38,243 nucleotides of DNA, taken from assembly GCA_021297985.1 (NCBI GenBank), contig JAJTGU010000067.1, positions 1-38,243 of the forward strand. Reading direction: 5' to 3'. The position numbers and the translations under genes were made by a program. The notes below the pieces were generated by a model. It saw nothing but the letters and a program-made list of their open reading frames with translations, was not told where the DNA came from and did not search any database. The stretch is from Rubrivivax sp. (GTDB lineage Bacteria; Pseudomonadota; Gammaproteobacteria; Burkholderiales; Burkholderiaceae_C). Below are positions 24,666 through 32,435 of the stretch, piece by piece (within the stretch, counting starts at the first letter, position 1; every line of letters starts with the position of its first letter).

Positions 24666-25574
24666 CTACTTGAAGCGCACGCTGACCTGCGGATTGCCCG
24701 GCAGGCCGTCGTAGCGCACGGTCAGCGATTGGCCAGCCGCCACCGGCCCTTGCCCGAAAGCGCCCAGCGACAGCAGGTCACCAGGCTTCAGGGTGATGCC
24801 GTCCTTCTTCAGCTCCGCCGCGAGCCAGATCACCGCGTTCAGCGGGTGGCCCAGGATCGCCGTGCCCTTGGCCGCAGCCAGTTCCTTGCCGCTGCCGTCG
24901 GAGGTGCGGACCGTCATGTCGCGCAGCGCGTCGGCAAAGGCCGTGTCGTTGCGCACTGGCACGCGCTTGCCGAGCACGCCCAGACGGGCGCCGACGTTGT
25001 TCAGCACCAGGGTCGGCGCATCGATCTTGCTCGGGTCGACGGCCAGGGCGTCGGCGAGTTCCATGAACGGGACCACGGCACGCAGGTGGGCCAGCACCTG
25101 CTCGGGGGTCTTGGCGTCGTGGATCGCCGAGCTGCCGACTTCGACCATCAGGTCGGGCTCCATGAATGGCCGGGCCCCGAACCTCGCCGGCACCTCGGCG
25201 CCGTCTTCGAGAAGCATCTTTCGCAGCAGCGTGCCCCGCAGCGGCGCGGTGAGCCCGAAGCGCTGTTGCACGGCCGGATTCGTCAGTCCAGCCTTGTAGC
25301 CGACGACGTCGCCATGGGTGGGCACGAGGGCGGCGATGAACTTGGCCGCGCCGCAGGCTGCACCCTCGCGGGTGAGTCCAGCAGGCGCGGCGGGCAGCAT
25401 TTCGAGCGCAACGTACAGGCGCGCGCGCTCCCGGACCTCGGCGACGCTCGGACAGGTTGCCGGTTCGGGTGCGGCCGGTGGTGTCGGGCTGGCGCAAGCG
25501 GTCAGGGCCAGCACCGCGGCCAAGAGCGGCAGCCGGGCTGCGGAATCCGTCGTTCGAAAGCTCGGAAGCGGCAT
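24666..25574 (-). CDS. 2-keto-4-pentenoate hydratase/FAH-like protein with lipoprotein signal
   Basis: The 302-residue protein has an MhpD-like fold: VVGYKAGLTNPAVQQRFG, an acidic metal site region FMEPDLMVEVGSS, VVPFMELADAL, and GTAILGHPLNAVIWLAAEL near the end. Family members are cytoplasmic enzymes of aromatic catabolism. Here the frame begins with a signal peptide and lipobox (LALTAC, C27), and ATG 25574 has an AGGAGA site six bases upstream, so export as a lipoprotein is likely. A longer frame to 25763 lacks such support. The role is unknown; a periplasmic hydratase or a binding protein derived from it are possibilities. Confidence 0.82.
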   Translation of the reverse strand: MPLPSFRTTDSAARLPLLAAVLALTACASPTPPAAPEPATCPSVAEVRERARLYVALEMLPAAPAGLTREGAACGAAKFIAALVPTHGDVVGYKAGLTNPAVQQRFGLTAPLRGTLLRKMLLEDGAEVPARFGARPFMEPDLMVEVGSSAIHDAKTPEQVLAHLRAVVPFMELADALAVDPSKIDAPTLVLNNVGARLGVLGKRVPVRNDTAFADALRDMTVRTSDGSGKELAAAKGTAILGHPLNAVIWLAAELKKDGITLKPGDLLSLGAFGQGPVAAGQSLTVRYDGLPGNPQVSVRFK

Positions 25575-25661
25575 GGACGTCTCCTGGGCTCGGCGAACCT
25601 GCCGCGCCATGGGGTCAGTGTAGGCAGCGGCGCGGCCGATCGGATCCGTAGACTCCCGACG

Positions 25662-26867
25662 ATGCAGACACAAAACCAGCCAAGCGCGGACGTGCTCATC
25701 GTCGGTGGTGGCGTGATGGGCGCCGCGACGGCCTGCTTCCTGGCCCGCGACCACGGCGCGCAAGTGGTCGTGCTGGAGCGCGACCCTTCTTATGCGCGGG
25801 CCTCGAGCGCCCTGTCGGCCAGTTCGATACGGCAGCAGTTTTCACAGCCGGCGAACATCGCGCTGAGCTTGTGGAGCGTCGCCTTCATGCGCCGCGTCGC
25901 TGACGAGCTGGCGGTCGCGGGCGACATGCCGCCACAGATCGGCCTGGTCGAGCCCGGCTACCTGTACCTGGCGGCCACGGCCGAGGGCGCCACGGCACTG
26001 CGCCGACTGCACCCGCAGCAAACCGAAGCCGGCGCGCAGATCGCGCTGCTCGATGCCGCAGCGATGGCACAGCGCTGGCCATGGCTGAATCTGAGCGACC
26101 TGCAACTCGGCGCGTTGGGCCTGACGGGAGAAGGCTGGTTCGACGGCCCGGCCCTGCACCAGGCCTTCAGGCGCAAGGCACGCGACTGCGGAGTGCGGTT
26201 CGTGGAGTCGGAAGCCTGCGGCTGGCAGACCCAAGGCAAGCGTGTCGAAGCCGTGCACGACCGCAGCGGCCGAGTCTGGGCGGCGGATCGCTTTGTGCTC
26301 GCCAGCGGCGCCTGGAGCGCGCCGCTGGCCGCCGCGCTGGGCGTTGCGCTGCCGGTGGCGCCCAAGAAGCGCGACGTCTTCGTCTTCGACGCGACAGTCG
26401 GCCTGCCCGGCTGTCCGCTGGTCATCGACCCCAGCGGCTTGTGGTTCAGGCCCGAGGGCCGCGGCTTCATCTGCGGCGGCCCGCCGCGCAGCCTGGCCGG
26501 CGCCGAGGCCGACCCCGACGAGCCCCCGCTGGACCGCATCGACCACGGCCTGTTCGACGACGTGCTGTGGCCGGCGCTCGCGCAGCGCGTGCCTGCATTC
26601 GAGGCTCTGCGCCTGCGTTCGGCCTGGGCGGGCTACTACGAGATGAATGCCTTCGACCACAACGGCCTGGCCGGCGCCCTGCCCGGCTGGGCCAACGCCT
26701 ACACCGCCTGCGGCTTCTCGGGCCACGGCATGCAGCAGGCTCCGGCCGTGGGCAGCGCGCTGGCCGCACAGATCGCCGGAGGCGCCAGCAGTGCACCATC
26801 ACTGGCCGCGCTGTCTCCGCAGCGACTGATCAACGGCCAGCCGCTGCTGGAAGCGAATGTGATTTGA
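25662..26867 (+). CDS. DAO-family FAD-dependent oxidoreductase
   Basis: This 401-residue protein has the N-terminal FAD motif VLIVGGGVMGAATACFLARDHGAQVVVLERD and the C-terminal segments typical of glycine/sarcosine/D-amino acid oxidases and dehydrogenases (LASGAWSAPLAAALG, WAGYYEMNAFDHNGLAGALPG, ACGFSGHGMQQAPAVGSALA). It would oxidise a secondary or D-amino acid; the substrate is not identified. It is divergent from the lipoprotein-hydratase gene with about 87 bases between. The ATG was chosen because it precedes the FAD motif by the usual short distance. Confidence 0.88.
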   Translation: MQTQNQPSADVLIVGGGVMGAATACFLARDHGAQVVVLERDPSYARASSALSASSIRQQFSQPANIALSLWSVAFMRRVADELAVAGDMPPQIGLVEPGYLYLAATAEGATALRRLHPQQTEAGAQIALLDAAAMAQRWPWLNLSDLQLGALGLTGEGWFDGPALHQAFRRKARDCGVRFVESEACGWQTQGKRVEAVHDRSGRVWAADRFVLASGAWSAPLAAALGVALPVAPKKRDVFVFDATVGLPGCPLVIDPSGLWFRPEGRGFICGGPPRSLAGAEADPDEPPLDRIDHGLFDDVLWPALAQRVPAFEALRLRSAWAGYYEMNAFDHNGLAGALPGWANAYTACGFSGHGMQQAPAVGSALAAQIAGGASSAPSLAALSPQRLINGQPLLEANVI

Positions 26868-26889
26868 CGCTGCGACGGGTCTGGCGCTC

Positions 26890-27402
26890 TCAGGACGCTT
26901 GCAACGGCCGGACGACGAAGTGCTCGCGCTCAAGCCGCGCTTCATGGCCCCGGTGCACGAATCCCGCACGCTGGAGCACGGCGACCGACGCCCGGTTTTC
27001 GGCCCGCGCGAAGGCCTTGATCTCGGTCAGTCCGTGGACACCGAAGCCCGCCTCCAGTGCAGCGGCCACTGCCTCGGCCGCCAGGCCGCGCCCGGTGGCC
27101 TGCGGATGGAGGACGTACAGGACCTCGGGGCCCCAGGCATCGTCCTCGGGGTCCACTGCGAGACCACCCCAGCCGACCACCTGCCCGCTCGCCCTTTCGA
27201 TCCAGACCCAGGGTGCAAAGCCGTGCACCACGCGCTGCGCCTCGTGCGCCCGCCACCAGGCCAGGCCGTCGTCCAGCGTCGCGGCGTGCCGCGTGAAACG
27301 CATGTGGGTCGGATCACCCTGGACCGCAAACAACGCCGGGGCGTGTTCGTCGGCAAAGGGCAGCAGGGTCAGGCGTGGGGTCTGCGGCCCCGTGAAGCCC
27401 AC
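26890..27402 (-). CDS. GNAT-family N-acetyltransferase (RimJ/RimL-like)
   Basis: This 170-residue protein begins with TPRLTLLPFADEHAPALFAV, as in ribosomal-protein acetyltransferase-like GNATs. The acetyl-CoA binding region is YVLHPQATGRGLAAEAVAAAL (Q/RxxGxG/A), followed by FARAENRASVAVLQRAGF, a strong family mark. The GTG at 27402 lies seven bases after the gltL stop, suggesting co-transcription with the glt operon. The acceptor substrate is unknown. Confidence 0.88.
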   Translation of the reverse strand: MGFTGPQTPRLTLLPFADEHAPALFAVQGDPTHMRFTRHAATLDDGLAWWRAHEAQRVVHGFAPWVWIERASGQVVGWGGLAVDPEDDAWGPEVLYVLHPQATGRGLAAEAVAAALEAGFGVHGLTEIKAFARAENRASVAVLQRAGFVHRGHEARLEREHFVVRPLQAS

Positions 27403-27409
27403 TCGACGC

Positions 27410-28144
27410 TCAGTGCTGCAGGATCTTGGACAGGAAGTCCTTGGCCCGCGGCGAGCGTTGCTCGGGATCGCCGAAGAACTCGTCGCGCTTGCAGTCCTCG
27501 ACGATCTTGCCGGCGTCCATGAAGATCACGCGGTGGCTGACCTTGCGGGCGAAGCCCATCTCGTGCGTGACGCACATCATCGTCATGCCTTCGTGGGCGA
27601 GTTGCACCATCACGTCGAGCACCTCGCCGACCATCTCGGGGTCCAGGGCGCTGGTCGGCTCGTCGAACAGCATCACGATGGGGTCCATCGACAATGCCCG
27701 TGCGATCGCCACACGCTGCTGCTGACCCCCCGACAGCTGACCCGGGAACTTGTCCTTCTGGACCATCAGGCCGACCCGGTCGAGCATCTTCAGCCCGCGG
27801 GCCTTGGCGTCGTCGGGACTGCGGCCGAGGACCTTGATCTGGGCGATGGTCAGGTTCTCGGTCACCGACAGGTGGGGAAACAGCTCGAAGTGCTGGAAGA
27901 CCATGCCGACGCGACTGCGCAGCTTGGGCAGGTCGGTCTTGGGGTCGGAGATGCTGATGCCGTCGACGACGATGTCGCCCTTCTGGAAGGGCTCCAGCGC
28001 GTTGACGGTCTTGATCAGCGTGCTCTTGCCCGAGCCCGACGGCCCGCAGACGACAACGACCTCGCCCTTCTTGATGGTGGTGGTGCAGTCGGTCAGCACT
28101 TGAAAGCTGCCGTACCACTTGCTGACGTTCTTGATGTCGATCAT
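27410..28144 (-). CDS. gltL: Glutamate/aspartate ABC transporter ATP-binding protein GltL
   Basis: This 244-residue polar amino acid ATPase has Walker [10 protein letters not shown] (about residue 34), [19 protein letters not shown], signature [15 protein letters not shown], Walker [17 protein letters not shown] and the switch CVTHEMGFA. Length and motifs match GltL/GlnQ. It lies 13 bases after gltK within gltIJKL. Glutamate/aspartate specificity is inferred from the gltI and gltJ sequences. Confidence 0.94.
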   Translation of the reverse strand: MIDIKNVSKWYGSFQVLTDCTTTIKKGEVVVVCGPSGSGKSTLIKTVNALEPFQKGDIVVDGISISDPKTDLPKLRSRVGMVFQHFELFPHLSVTENLTIAQIKVLGRSPDDAKARGLKMLDRVGLMVQKDKFPGQLSGGQQQRVAIARALSMDPIVMLFDEPTSALDPEMVGEVLDVMVQLAHEGMTMMCVTHEMGFARKVSHRVIFMDAGKIVEDCKRDEFFGDPEQRSPRAKDFLSKILQH

Positions 28145-28157
28145 GGTGGCGTCCCGT

Positions 28158-28823
28158 TCAACGGATGATCTGGATCTTCTGCTGCAAGCGCCGCACCAGG
28201 TACGACAGCGAGAAGCAGATGGCAAAGTAGACGGCCGCGGCCAGCAGGTACATCTCGACCGGGCGGTTGAAGTTGCGGCCCACGGTCTCGAAGCCTTTGA
28301 GCAGGTCGTAGGCGCCGATGGCGTACACCAGCGAGGTGTCCTGGAACAGGATGATGGTCTGCGTCAGCAGCACCGGCAGCATGTTGCGGAAGGCCTGCGG
28401 CAGGACGACAAGCTGCGTCGTCTGGCGGTAGTTCATGCCCATGGCATAGCCGGCGTAGACCTGGCCCTTGGGCACGCTCTGGATGCCGGCGCGCATGATC
28501 TCGGAGTAGTACGCGGCCTCGAACAGCGTGAACGTGATGATCGCCGAGACCTCGGCGCCGATGGGCTGTCCGATCAGGAACGGGATGATCAGGAAGAACC
28601 ACATGATCACCATCACCAGCGGGATCGAGCGAAGGGTGTCGACGTAGATGGTCGCCGGCACCTCCAGCCACTTCTTGCCCGACAGCCGCATCAGCGCCAG
28701 CACCGTGCCCAGCGCGATGCCGCCGACCATCGCGATCAGCGTCAGCTGGAACGAGAAGATCAGGCCGCTGCCGACATAGGAGCGCAGCACTTCCCAGGTG
28801 AGGAAGGAAAAGTCGAGATTCAT
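28158..28823 (-). CDS. gltK: Glutamate/aspartate ABC transporter permease GltK
   Basis: This 221-residue permease of the His/Glu/Gln/Arg/opine family has the EAA loop [23 protein letters not shown] and about five helices. [16 protein letters not shown] at the N-terminus is similar to E. coli GltK. The ATG follows the gltJ stop by one base (TGAGATG), giving translational coupling. Confidence 0.93.
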   Translation of the reverse strand: MNLDFSFLTWEVLRSYVGSGLIFSFQLTLIAMVGGIALGTVLALMRLSGKKWLEVPATIYVDTLRSIPLVMVIMWFFLIIPFLIGQPIGAEVSAIITFTLFEAAYYSEIMRAGIQSVPKGQVYAGYAMGMNYRQTTQLVVLPQAFRNMLPVLLTQTIILFQDTSLVYAIGAYDLLKGFETVGRNFNRPVEMYLLAAAVYFAICFSLSYLVRRLQQKIQIIR

Positions 28824-28824
28824 C

Positions 28825-29568
28825 TCACTTCCCTCCGATCATGCCGGGCACGCGAACGCGGATCTCGATCCGCTTCATCACCCGGTTGATGGCAAACGCC
28901 GAGATGAAGTACAGCACCGTCACGGCCAGGAACATCAGCACCGGTTGCGATGTCTCCTCGCCGGCCTGCCGCGCGAACATCGTCAGCTCCGAGATGCTGA
29001 CGGCAAACGCCACCGACGAGTTCTTGACGATGTTCATGCTCTCGCTGGTCAAGGGCGGGATCACGATGCGGAAGGCCATCGGCATCAGCACGTAGCGGTA
29101 GGTCTGCGGCAACGTGAAGCCCACCGCGAGGCCGGCATAGCGCTGGCCTCGCGGCAGCGAGTTGATGCCGGCCTTGACCTGCTCGGAGATCCGCGACGAC
29201 GTGAACAGCCCCAGGCCGACGAACGCCAGCACGAATCCGGGCAGGGCCTTGAGCGGCGGCACGATTTCGGGCATCACGAAGTACCAGAGGAACAGTTGCA
29301 CGATCAACGGGATGTTGCGGAAGAGCTCGGTCCAGGCGTCGCCCAGCAACACCAGCCCCTTGTGCGGCGTGGTGCGCAAGATGCCCATCAGCACCCCGGT
29401 GGCCATCGCCACCACCAGCGCCAGCAGCGCCAGCGCAATCGCGGTACCCCAGCCCTGCAGCAGCCAATGCAGGTAGGTGGTGTCGCCCGAGGCGGACTTC
29501 AGGCAGTTGGCGACCAGTTCCCGGTCGATCGTGTCGCGGCAAAAGATGTCCAGTCCGATGTCAGCCAC
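28825..29568 (-). CDS. gltJ: Glutamate/aspartate ABC transporter permease GltJ
   Basis: This 247-residue permease, close to the 246 residues of E. coli GltJ, contains GDTTYLHWLLQGW near the start (like the NTTYLGWIWSGF region), ELFRNIPLIVQLFLWYFVMPE, the EAA loop EQVKAGINSLPRGQRYAGLAVG, and ends in RVPGMIGGK. The GTG at 29568 is chosen because GGAGGAG (29574-29580) lies five bases upstream; a longer frame to 29643 would run through hairpins in the spacer. A 7-bp hairpin sits just upstream of this ribosome-binding site. Confidence 0.93.
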   Translation of the reverse strand: MADIGLDIFCRDTIDRELVANCLKSASGDTTYLHWLLQGWGTAIALALLALVVAMATGVLMGILRTTPHKGLVLLGDAWTELFRNIPLIVQLFLWYFVMPEIVPPLKALPGFVLAFVGLGLFTSSRISEQVKAGINSLPRGQRYAGLAVGFTLPQTYRYVLMPMAFRIVIPPLTSESMNIVKNSSVAFAVSISELTMFARQAGEETSQPVLMFLAVTVLYFISAFAINRVMKRIEIRVRVPGMIGGK

Positions 29569-29583
29569 CCAGGCTCCTCCTGT

Positions 29584-29602
29584 GGACAGCTGCTGGCTGT
29601 CC
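29584..29602 (-). promoter_or_regulatory. Hairpin abutting the gltJ ribosome-binding site
   Basis: A perfect 7-bp inverted repeat (GGACAGC / GCTGTCC) with a 5-base loop ends three bases before the gltJ Shine-Dalgarno GGAGGAG. It could insulate or modulate gltJ translation, or protect the 3' fragment of a processed mRNA. Confidence 0.5.
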
Positions 29603-29608
29603 GGTACG

Positions 29609-29654
29609 ACAAAGCAAACGGCGCGCCCGGTGCCCGTGCACAAGGAGCGCGCCG
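29609..29654 (-). terminator. Terminator-like hairpin between gltI and gltJ
   Basis: On the minus strand CGGCGCGC (29647-29654) pairs perfectly with GCGCGCCG (29619-29626) around a 20-base loop that itself holds GTGC/GCAC. It is followed by the T-rich stretch TTTGCTTTGT. It probably causes partial termination after gltI, so that more binding protein than permease is made. Confidence 0.6.
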
Positions 29655-29709
29655 CCTCAATGTAGCCAAGCCTCCACGGTCATCACCCGCGGGGCTACCC
29701 GCACAAGGC

Positions 29710-30612
29710 TCACTTCTTCAGGTAGTCCTCGAGCGGCTTGTCGTTCGGGTTTGCCCAGGCCGCCTTGGTCGCGTCGCTGGCGGGCAGGCCCACGCGCACG
29801 TTGTTCGGCGGCGTCGGCTGCACGAACCACTTGTCGTAGATCTTCTGCATCTCGCCCGAGCGGATCAGGCCCACGATGCTGTCGTCGACCGCCTTCTTGA
29901 ACGCCGGGTCGTCCTTGCGCATCATGATCGCGATCGGCTCGACCGACAGCACCTCGCCGACGATGCGGAAGTCCGCCGGGTTCTTGCTCGACGCAATGTT
30001 GCCGGCCAGGATCTGGCCGTCCATCACGAAGGCGTCGGCTCGGCCCGTGTCCAGCAGCAGGAAGCTGTCGGCGTGGTCCTTGCCGAAGACCTCCTTGAAG
30101 TCGATGCCGGCGCCGCGCTCGTGGCGACGCAGGTGCTGCACACTGGTGGTGCCGGTGGTGGTGGCCACGTTCTTGCCGGCGAGCTGGGCGATGCTGGTGA
30201 TGCCGGAGTTGGCCTTCACCGCGATGCGCACTTCCTCGACGAAGGTGGTGACGGCAAACGAGACGTCCTTCTGACGCGTGGCGTTGTTGGTCGTCGAGCC
30301 GCACTCGATGTCTACGGTGCCGTTCTGCACCAGCGGGATGCGGTTCTGCGAGGTCACGGTCTGGAACTTGACCTCCATCTTGGGCCACCGCTGCTTGGTC
30401 TGCAGATCGGCCAGCACGCGCTGGCAGACCTCGACGTGGAAGCCGGCGAACTTGCCGTCGCCCAGGGTGTATGACAGCCGCCCGGACGACTCGCGCACGC
30501 CCATGGTGACAACGCCACTGTCCTTGATCTTGGCCAGCGTGTCGGCCTGGGCCGCACCGGCCACCAGCGCCGCCACGGCAACCAGCGACAGTTGGGTCAG
30601 CATCTTCTTCAT
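29710..30612 (-). CDS. gltI: Glutamate/aspartate periplasmic-binding protein GltI
   Basis: This 300-residue family 3 solute-binding protein has a signal peptide (MKKMLTQLSLVAVAALVAGAAQA), the mature start DTLAKIKDSGVVTMGVRESS, IPLVQNGTVDIECGSTTNN, and GTTSVQHLRR, all like E. coli GltI/PEB1-type Glu/Asp receptors. The ATG at 30612 has AAGGAG eight bases upstream. It captures glutamate/aspartate in the periplasm for GltJKL encoded downstream. The gene is followed by a hairpin-rich spacer of 141 bases before gltJ. Confidence 0.95.
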   Translation of the reverse strand: MKKMLTQLSLVAVAALVAGAAQADTLAKIKDSGVVTMGVRESSGRLSYTLGDGKFAGFHVEVCQRVLADLQTKQRWPKMEVKFQTVTSQNRIPLVQNGTVDIECGSTTNNATRQKDVSFAVTTFVEEVRIAVKANSGITSIAQLAGKNVATTTGTTSVQHLRRHERGAGIDFKEVFGKDHADSFLLLDTGRADAFVMDGQILAGNIASSKNPADFRIVGEVLSVEPIAIMMRKDDPAFKKAVDDSIVGLIRSGEMQKIYDKWFVQPTPPNNVRVGLPASDATKAAWANPNDKPLEDYLKK

Positions 30613-30727
30613 CGAGAAAACTCCTTGGAGCGAAAACCGAGCGGGTTGCAAAAACGCAATCACCGGCACTCCCCGCGTGTTCGACACGGTCGCCGGCTTG
30701 GGCGCGCAATGTACCGGCGCACGACCC

Positions 30728-30744
30728 TGCCCGGCCAATGCCAA
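30728..30744 (-). promoter_or_regulatory. Candidate sigma-54 promoter upstream of gltI
   Basis: On the minus strand TTGGCATTGGCCGGGCA has the invariant GG-N10-GC of sigma-54 promoters but a poor -12 element. A leader of about 105 bases to gltI would result. This is a weak match with no other support. Confidence 0.25.
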
Positions 30745-30765
30745 ATGACGCAAGGGTCATGTTTG
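30742..30765. promoter_or_regulatory. Imperfect dyad upstream of gltI, possible operator
   Basis: CAAATGAC (30742-30749) and GTCATGTTTG (30756-30765) form an inverted repeat with one bulged base and a six-base spacer. It sits in the gltI upstream region next to the sigma-54-like motif. A regulator-binding role is inferred from position. Confidence 0.35.
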
Positions 30766-30796
30766 AGACACATATCCGGGTTCACCCTTTACTCGC

Positions 30797-30813
30797 AAAC
30801 CCGAGGTTTCGGG
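30797..30813 (-). terminator. Weak terminator-like hairpin after the LysR gene
   Basis: On the minus strand a CCCGA/TCGGG stem with a 4-base loop is followed by TTTGCG, 13 bases after the LysR stop codon. It has a short stem and a short T run, so it may be only a pause site. Confidence 0.35.
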
Positions 30814-30825
30814 CGTTGAGCGCGG

Positions 30826-31746
30826 TCAGCCCTGTTCCGCGAGGAACTCCCAGAGCGCCTGCGCCTGAGGTTTGGAATGCCGTGCGCCGGCGGGCCGCTC
30901 GCGGTACAGCCGCACTTCCATCGTGAGCTCGTAGCTGCCCGGAGCGGTTGCCGGCACCAGACGCCGGCCGGCCGCCAACTCGCCGCGCACCGTGCTCTGC
31001 GGCAGGAAAGCCAGGCCGTGGCCCTCGATGGCCATGGCTTTCAGGCCTTCGGACATGTCGGTTTCGTAGACCGGCTCCAGGTTCAGCGGCTGCCCGTCGC
31101 CCTTGAGGATGGACTCCACCAAACGTGCCAGGTAGGCGCCCGGGGCGTAGCTGAGCAACGGTACCCTTACACCGGGTTGGCCGGGCAGCGCGAACAGCGG
31201 CCGACCATCGGGCCCGGCCTTGGCATAGGCGGCCAAGGTCTCGGCGCCCAGGCTCAACATCTCGTAGCGCTCGGGCGCCAGCGGCAGCGGCTGGCTGCTG
31301 TGGTGGTAGGCGATCAGCAGATCGCAGCCGCCTTCGGTCAGGCGCAGCACGGCATCATGTACGTTCAGTGCCGTCAGCCGGGTCTTGACGGCGCCGAAGC
31401 GCTCGCGCAGGCCCATCAGCCAGTGCGGGAAGAACGTGAACGCCAGCGTGTGCGGCACCGCGAACTCGATCATGTCGCCACCGGCCGACTGGTGCGCCCG
31501 CATCAGGTTGCGGGTGGCCTGCAAGGCTCCCAGGATCTCCAGCGCCTGGGCGTGGAAGGTCTCGCCGGCAGCCGTCAGCCGGGTCGGGAACGACGAACGA
31601 TCCACCAGGTCGATGCCGGTCCAGGCCTCCAGCGCCTGGATCCGGCGGCTGAAGGCTGGCTGCGTGACGTGGCGCAACTGCGCCGAGCGCGAGAAGCTGC
31701 GCGTCTCGGCCAGGCTCACGAAGTCCTCGAGCCATTTGGTTTCCAT
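30826..31746 (-). CDS. LysR-family transcriptional regulator upstream of gltI
   Basis: This 306-residue protein has an N-terminal helix-turn-helix (WLEDFVSLAETRSFSRSAQ then VTQPAFSRRIQALE) and a standard LysR effector-binding domain. The RSAQLRHVTQPAFSRRI type is common among regulators of amino-acid and organic-acid genes. It lies upstream of gltIJKL on the same strand with a 213-base gap, and is divergent from the Ser-rich/DUF2145 pair. It could control either; the effector is unknown. Confidence 0.91.
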   Translation of the reverse strand: METKWLEDFVSLAETRSFSRSAQLRHVTQPAFSRRIQALEAWTGIDLVDRSSFPTRLTAAGETFHAQALEILGALQATRNLMRAHQSAGGDMIEFAVPHTLAFTFFPHWLMGLRERFGAVKTRLTALNVHDAVLRLTEGGCDLLIAYHHSSQPLPLAPERYEMLSLGAETLAAYAKAGPDGRPLFALPGQPGVRVPLLSYAPGAYLARLVESILKGDGQPLNLEPVYETDMSEGLKAMAIEGHGLAFLPQSTVRGELAAGRRLVPATAPGSYELTMEVRLYRERPAGARHSKPQAQALWEFLAEQG

Positions 31747-31969
31747 GTCGATTCAGCTCCGAGCCTGTCCAGGCTCCGGCCGCATCCATGCGGGGAAACC
31801 AGCGGCAATGGCAATGATGGCCCATGGCCGGACCGGCCACGCTCCGCAATCCCTCGTCAGGTCCTGCAACGCGGCTCCGAGACTCCCCGGCGGCTGCAAC
31901 GGAGCCCCATCGGCCAAAGCCAGGCCAAGGCCCACTAGCATCGGGCTGTCCCGCATCAGGAGTCTGCCG

Positions 31970-32428
31970 ATGAATTCCATCCGTCCCCTGGCCGCCGCGC
32001 TGTTGCTGGCCGGTCTTGTCGCCACCCCCGCCTGGGCCGCCAGTTCCGCCTCGTCCGCGTCCAGCGAGGCGTCATCGACCTCGGTCGGCAGCCTGTCGAC
32101 CTCGGTCGAAGGTTCGAGCCAGGCGTCTTCGGGCGACAAGAAGGTGGCCGAAGGCGAGTACCGCGTGATCCAGGTCGCGGCCTCCGAGCAGCAACCCGGC
32201 AAGCTGCGCGTGCTGCTGCGCGGCACCGAAGCGGCCCAGGGCGAATTCGTGCTCGTGCTGCCGGCCAGCACCGCCGAGCAGGCCCGCCTGGCTCCGGGCA
32301 GCATCGTCGCCGCCCGCCACCAGGCCTACGGGCTGCAATTCGCCGCCGGCCAGCCGCGGGCGCCGTTCTATCTGGTGCTTGACGACGCCTGGTACCGCGA
32401 ACTTCAAACGCGCCCGGTGACGCTGTAA
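31970..32428 (+). CDS. Small Ser-rich exported protein of unknown function
   Basis: This 152-residue protein has a signal peptide (MNSIRPLAAALLLAGLVATP then AWA) with likely cleavage after residue 23. A low-complexity Ser/Ala/Thr region follows (about 24-55, SSASSASSEASSTSVG), then a compact hydrophobic C-terminal domain with VLLRGTEAAQGEFVLVLPA and FYLVLDDAWYREL. AGGAG at 31958-31962 supports the ATG. It is followed after seven bases by the DUF2145 gene, so the two form an exported pair. No family was recognised. Confidence 0.82.
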   Translation: MNSIRPLAAALLLAGLVATPAWAASSASSASSEASSTSVGSLSTSVEGSSQASSGDKKVAEGEYRVIQVAASEQQPGKLRVLLRGTEAAQGEFVLVLPASTAEQARLAPGSIVAARHQAYGLQFAAGQPRAPFYLVLDDAWYRELQTRPVTL

Positions 32429-32435
32429 GGCTGCC

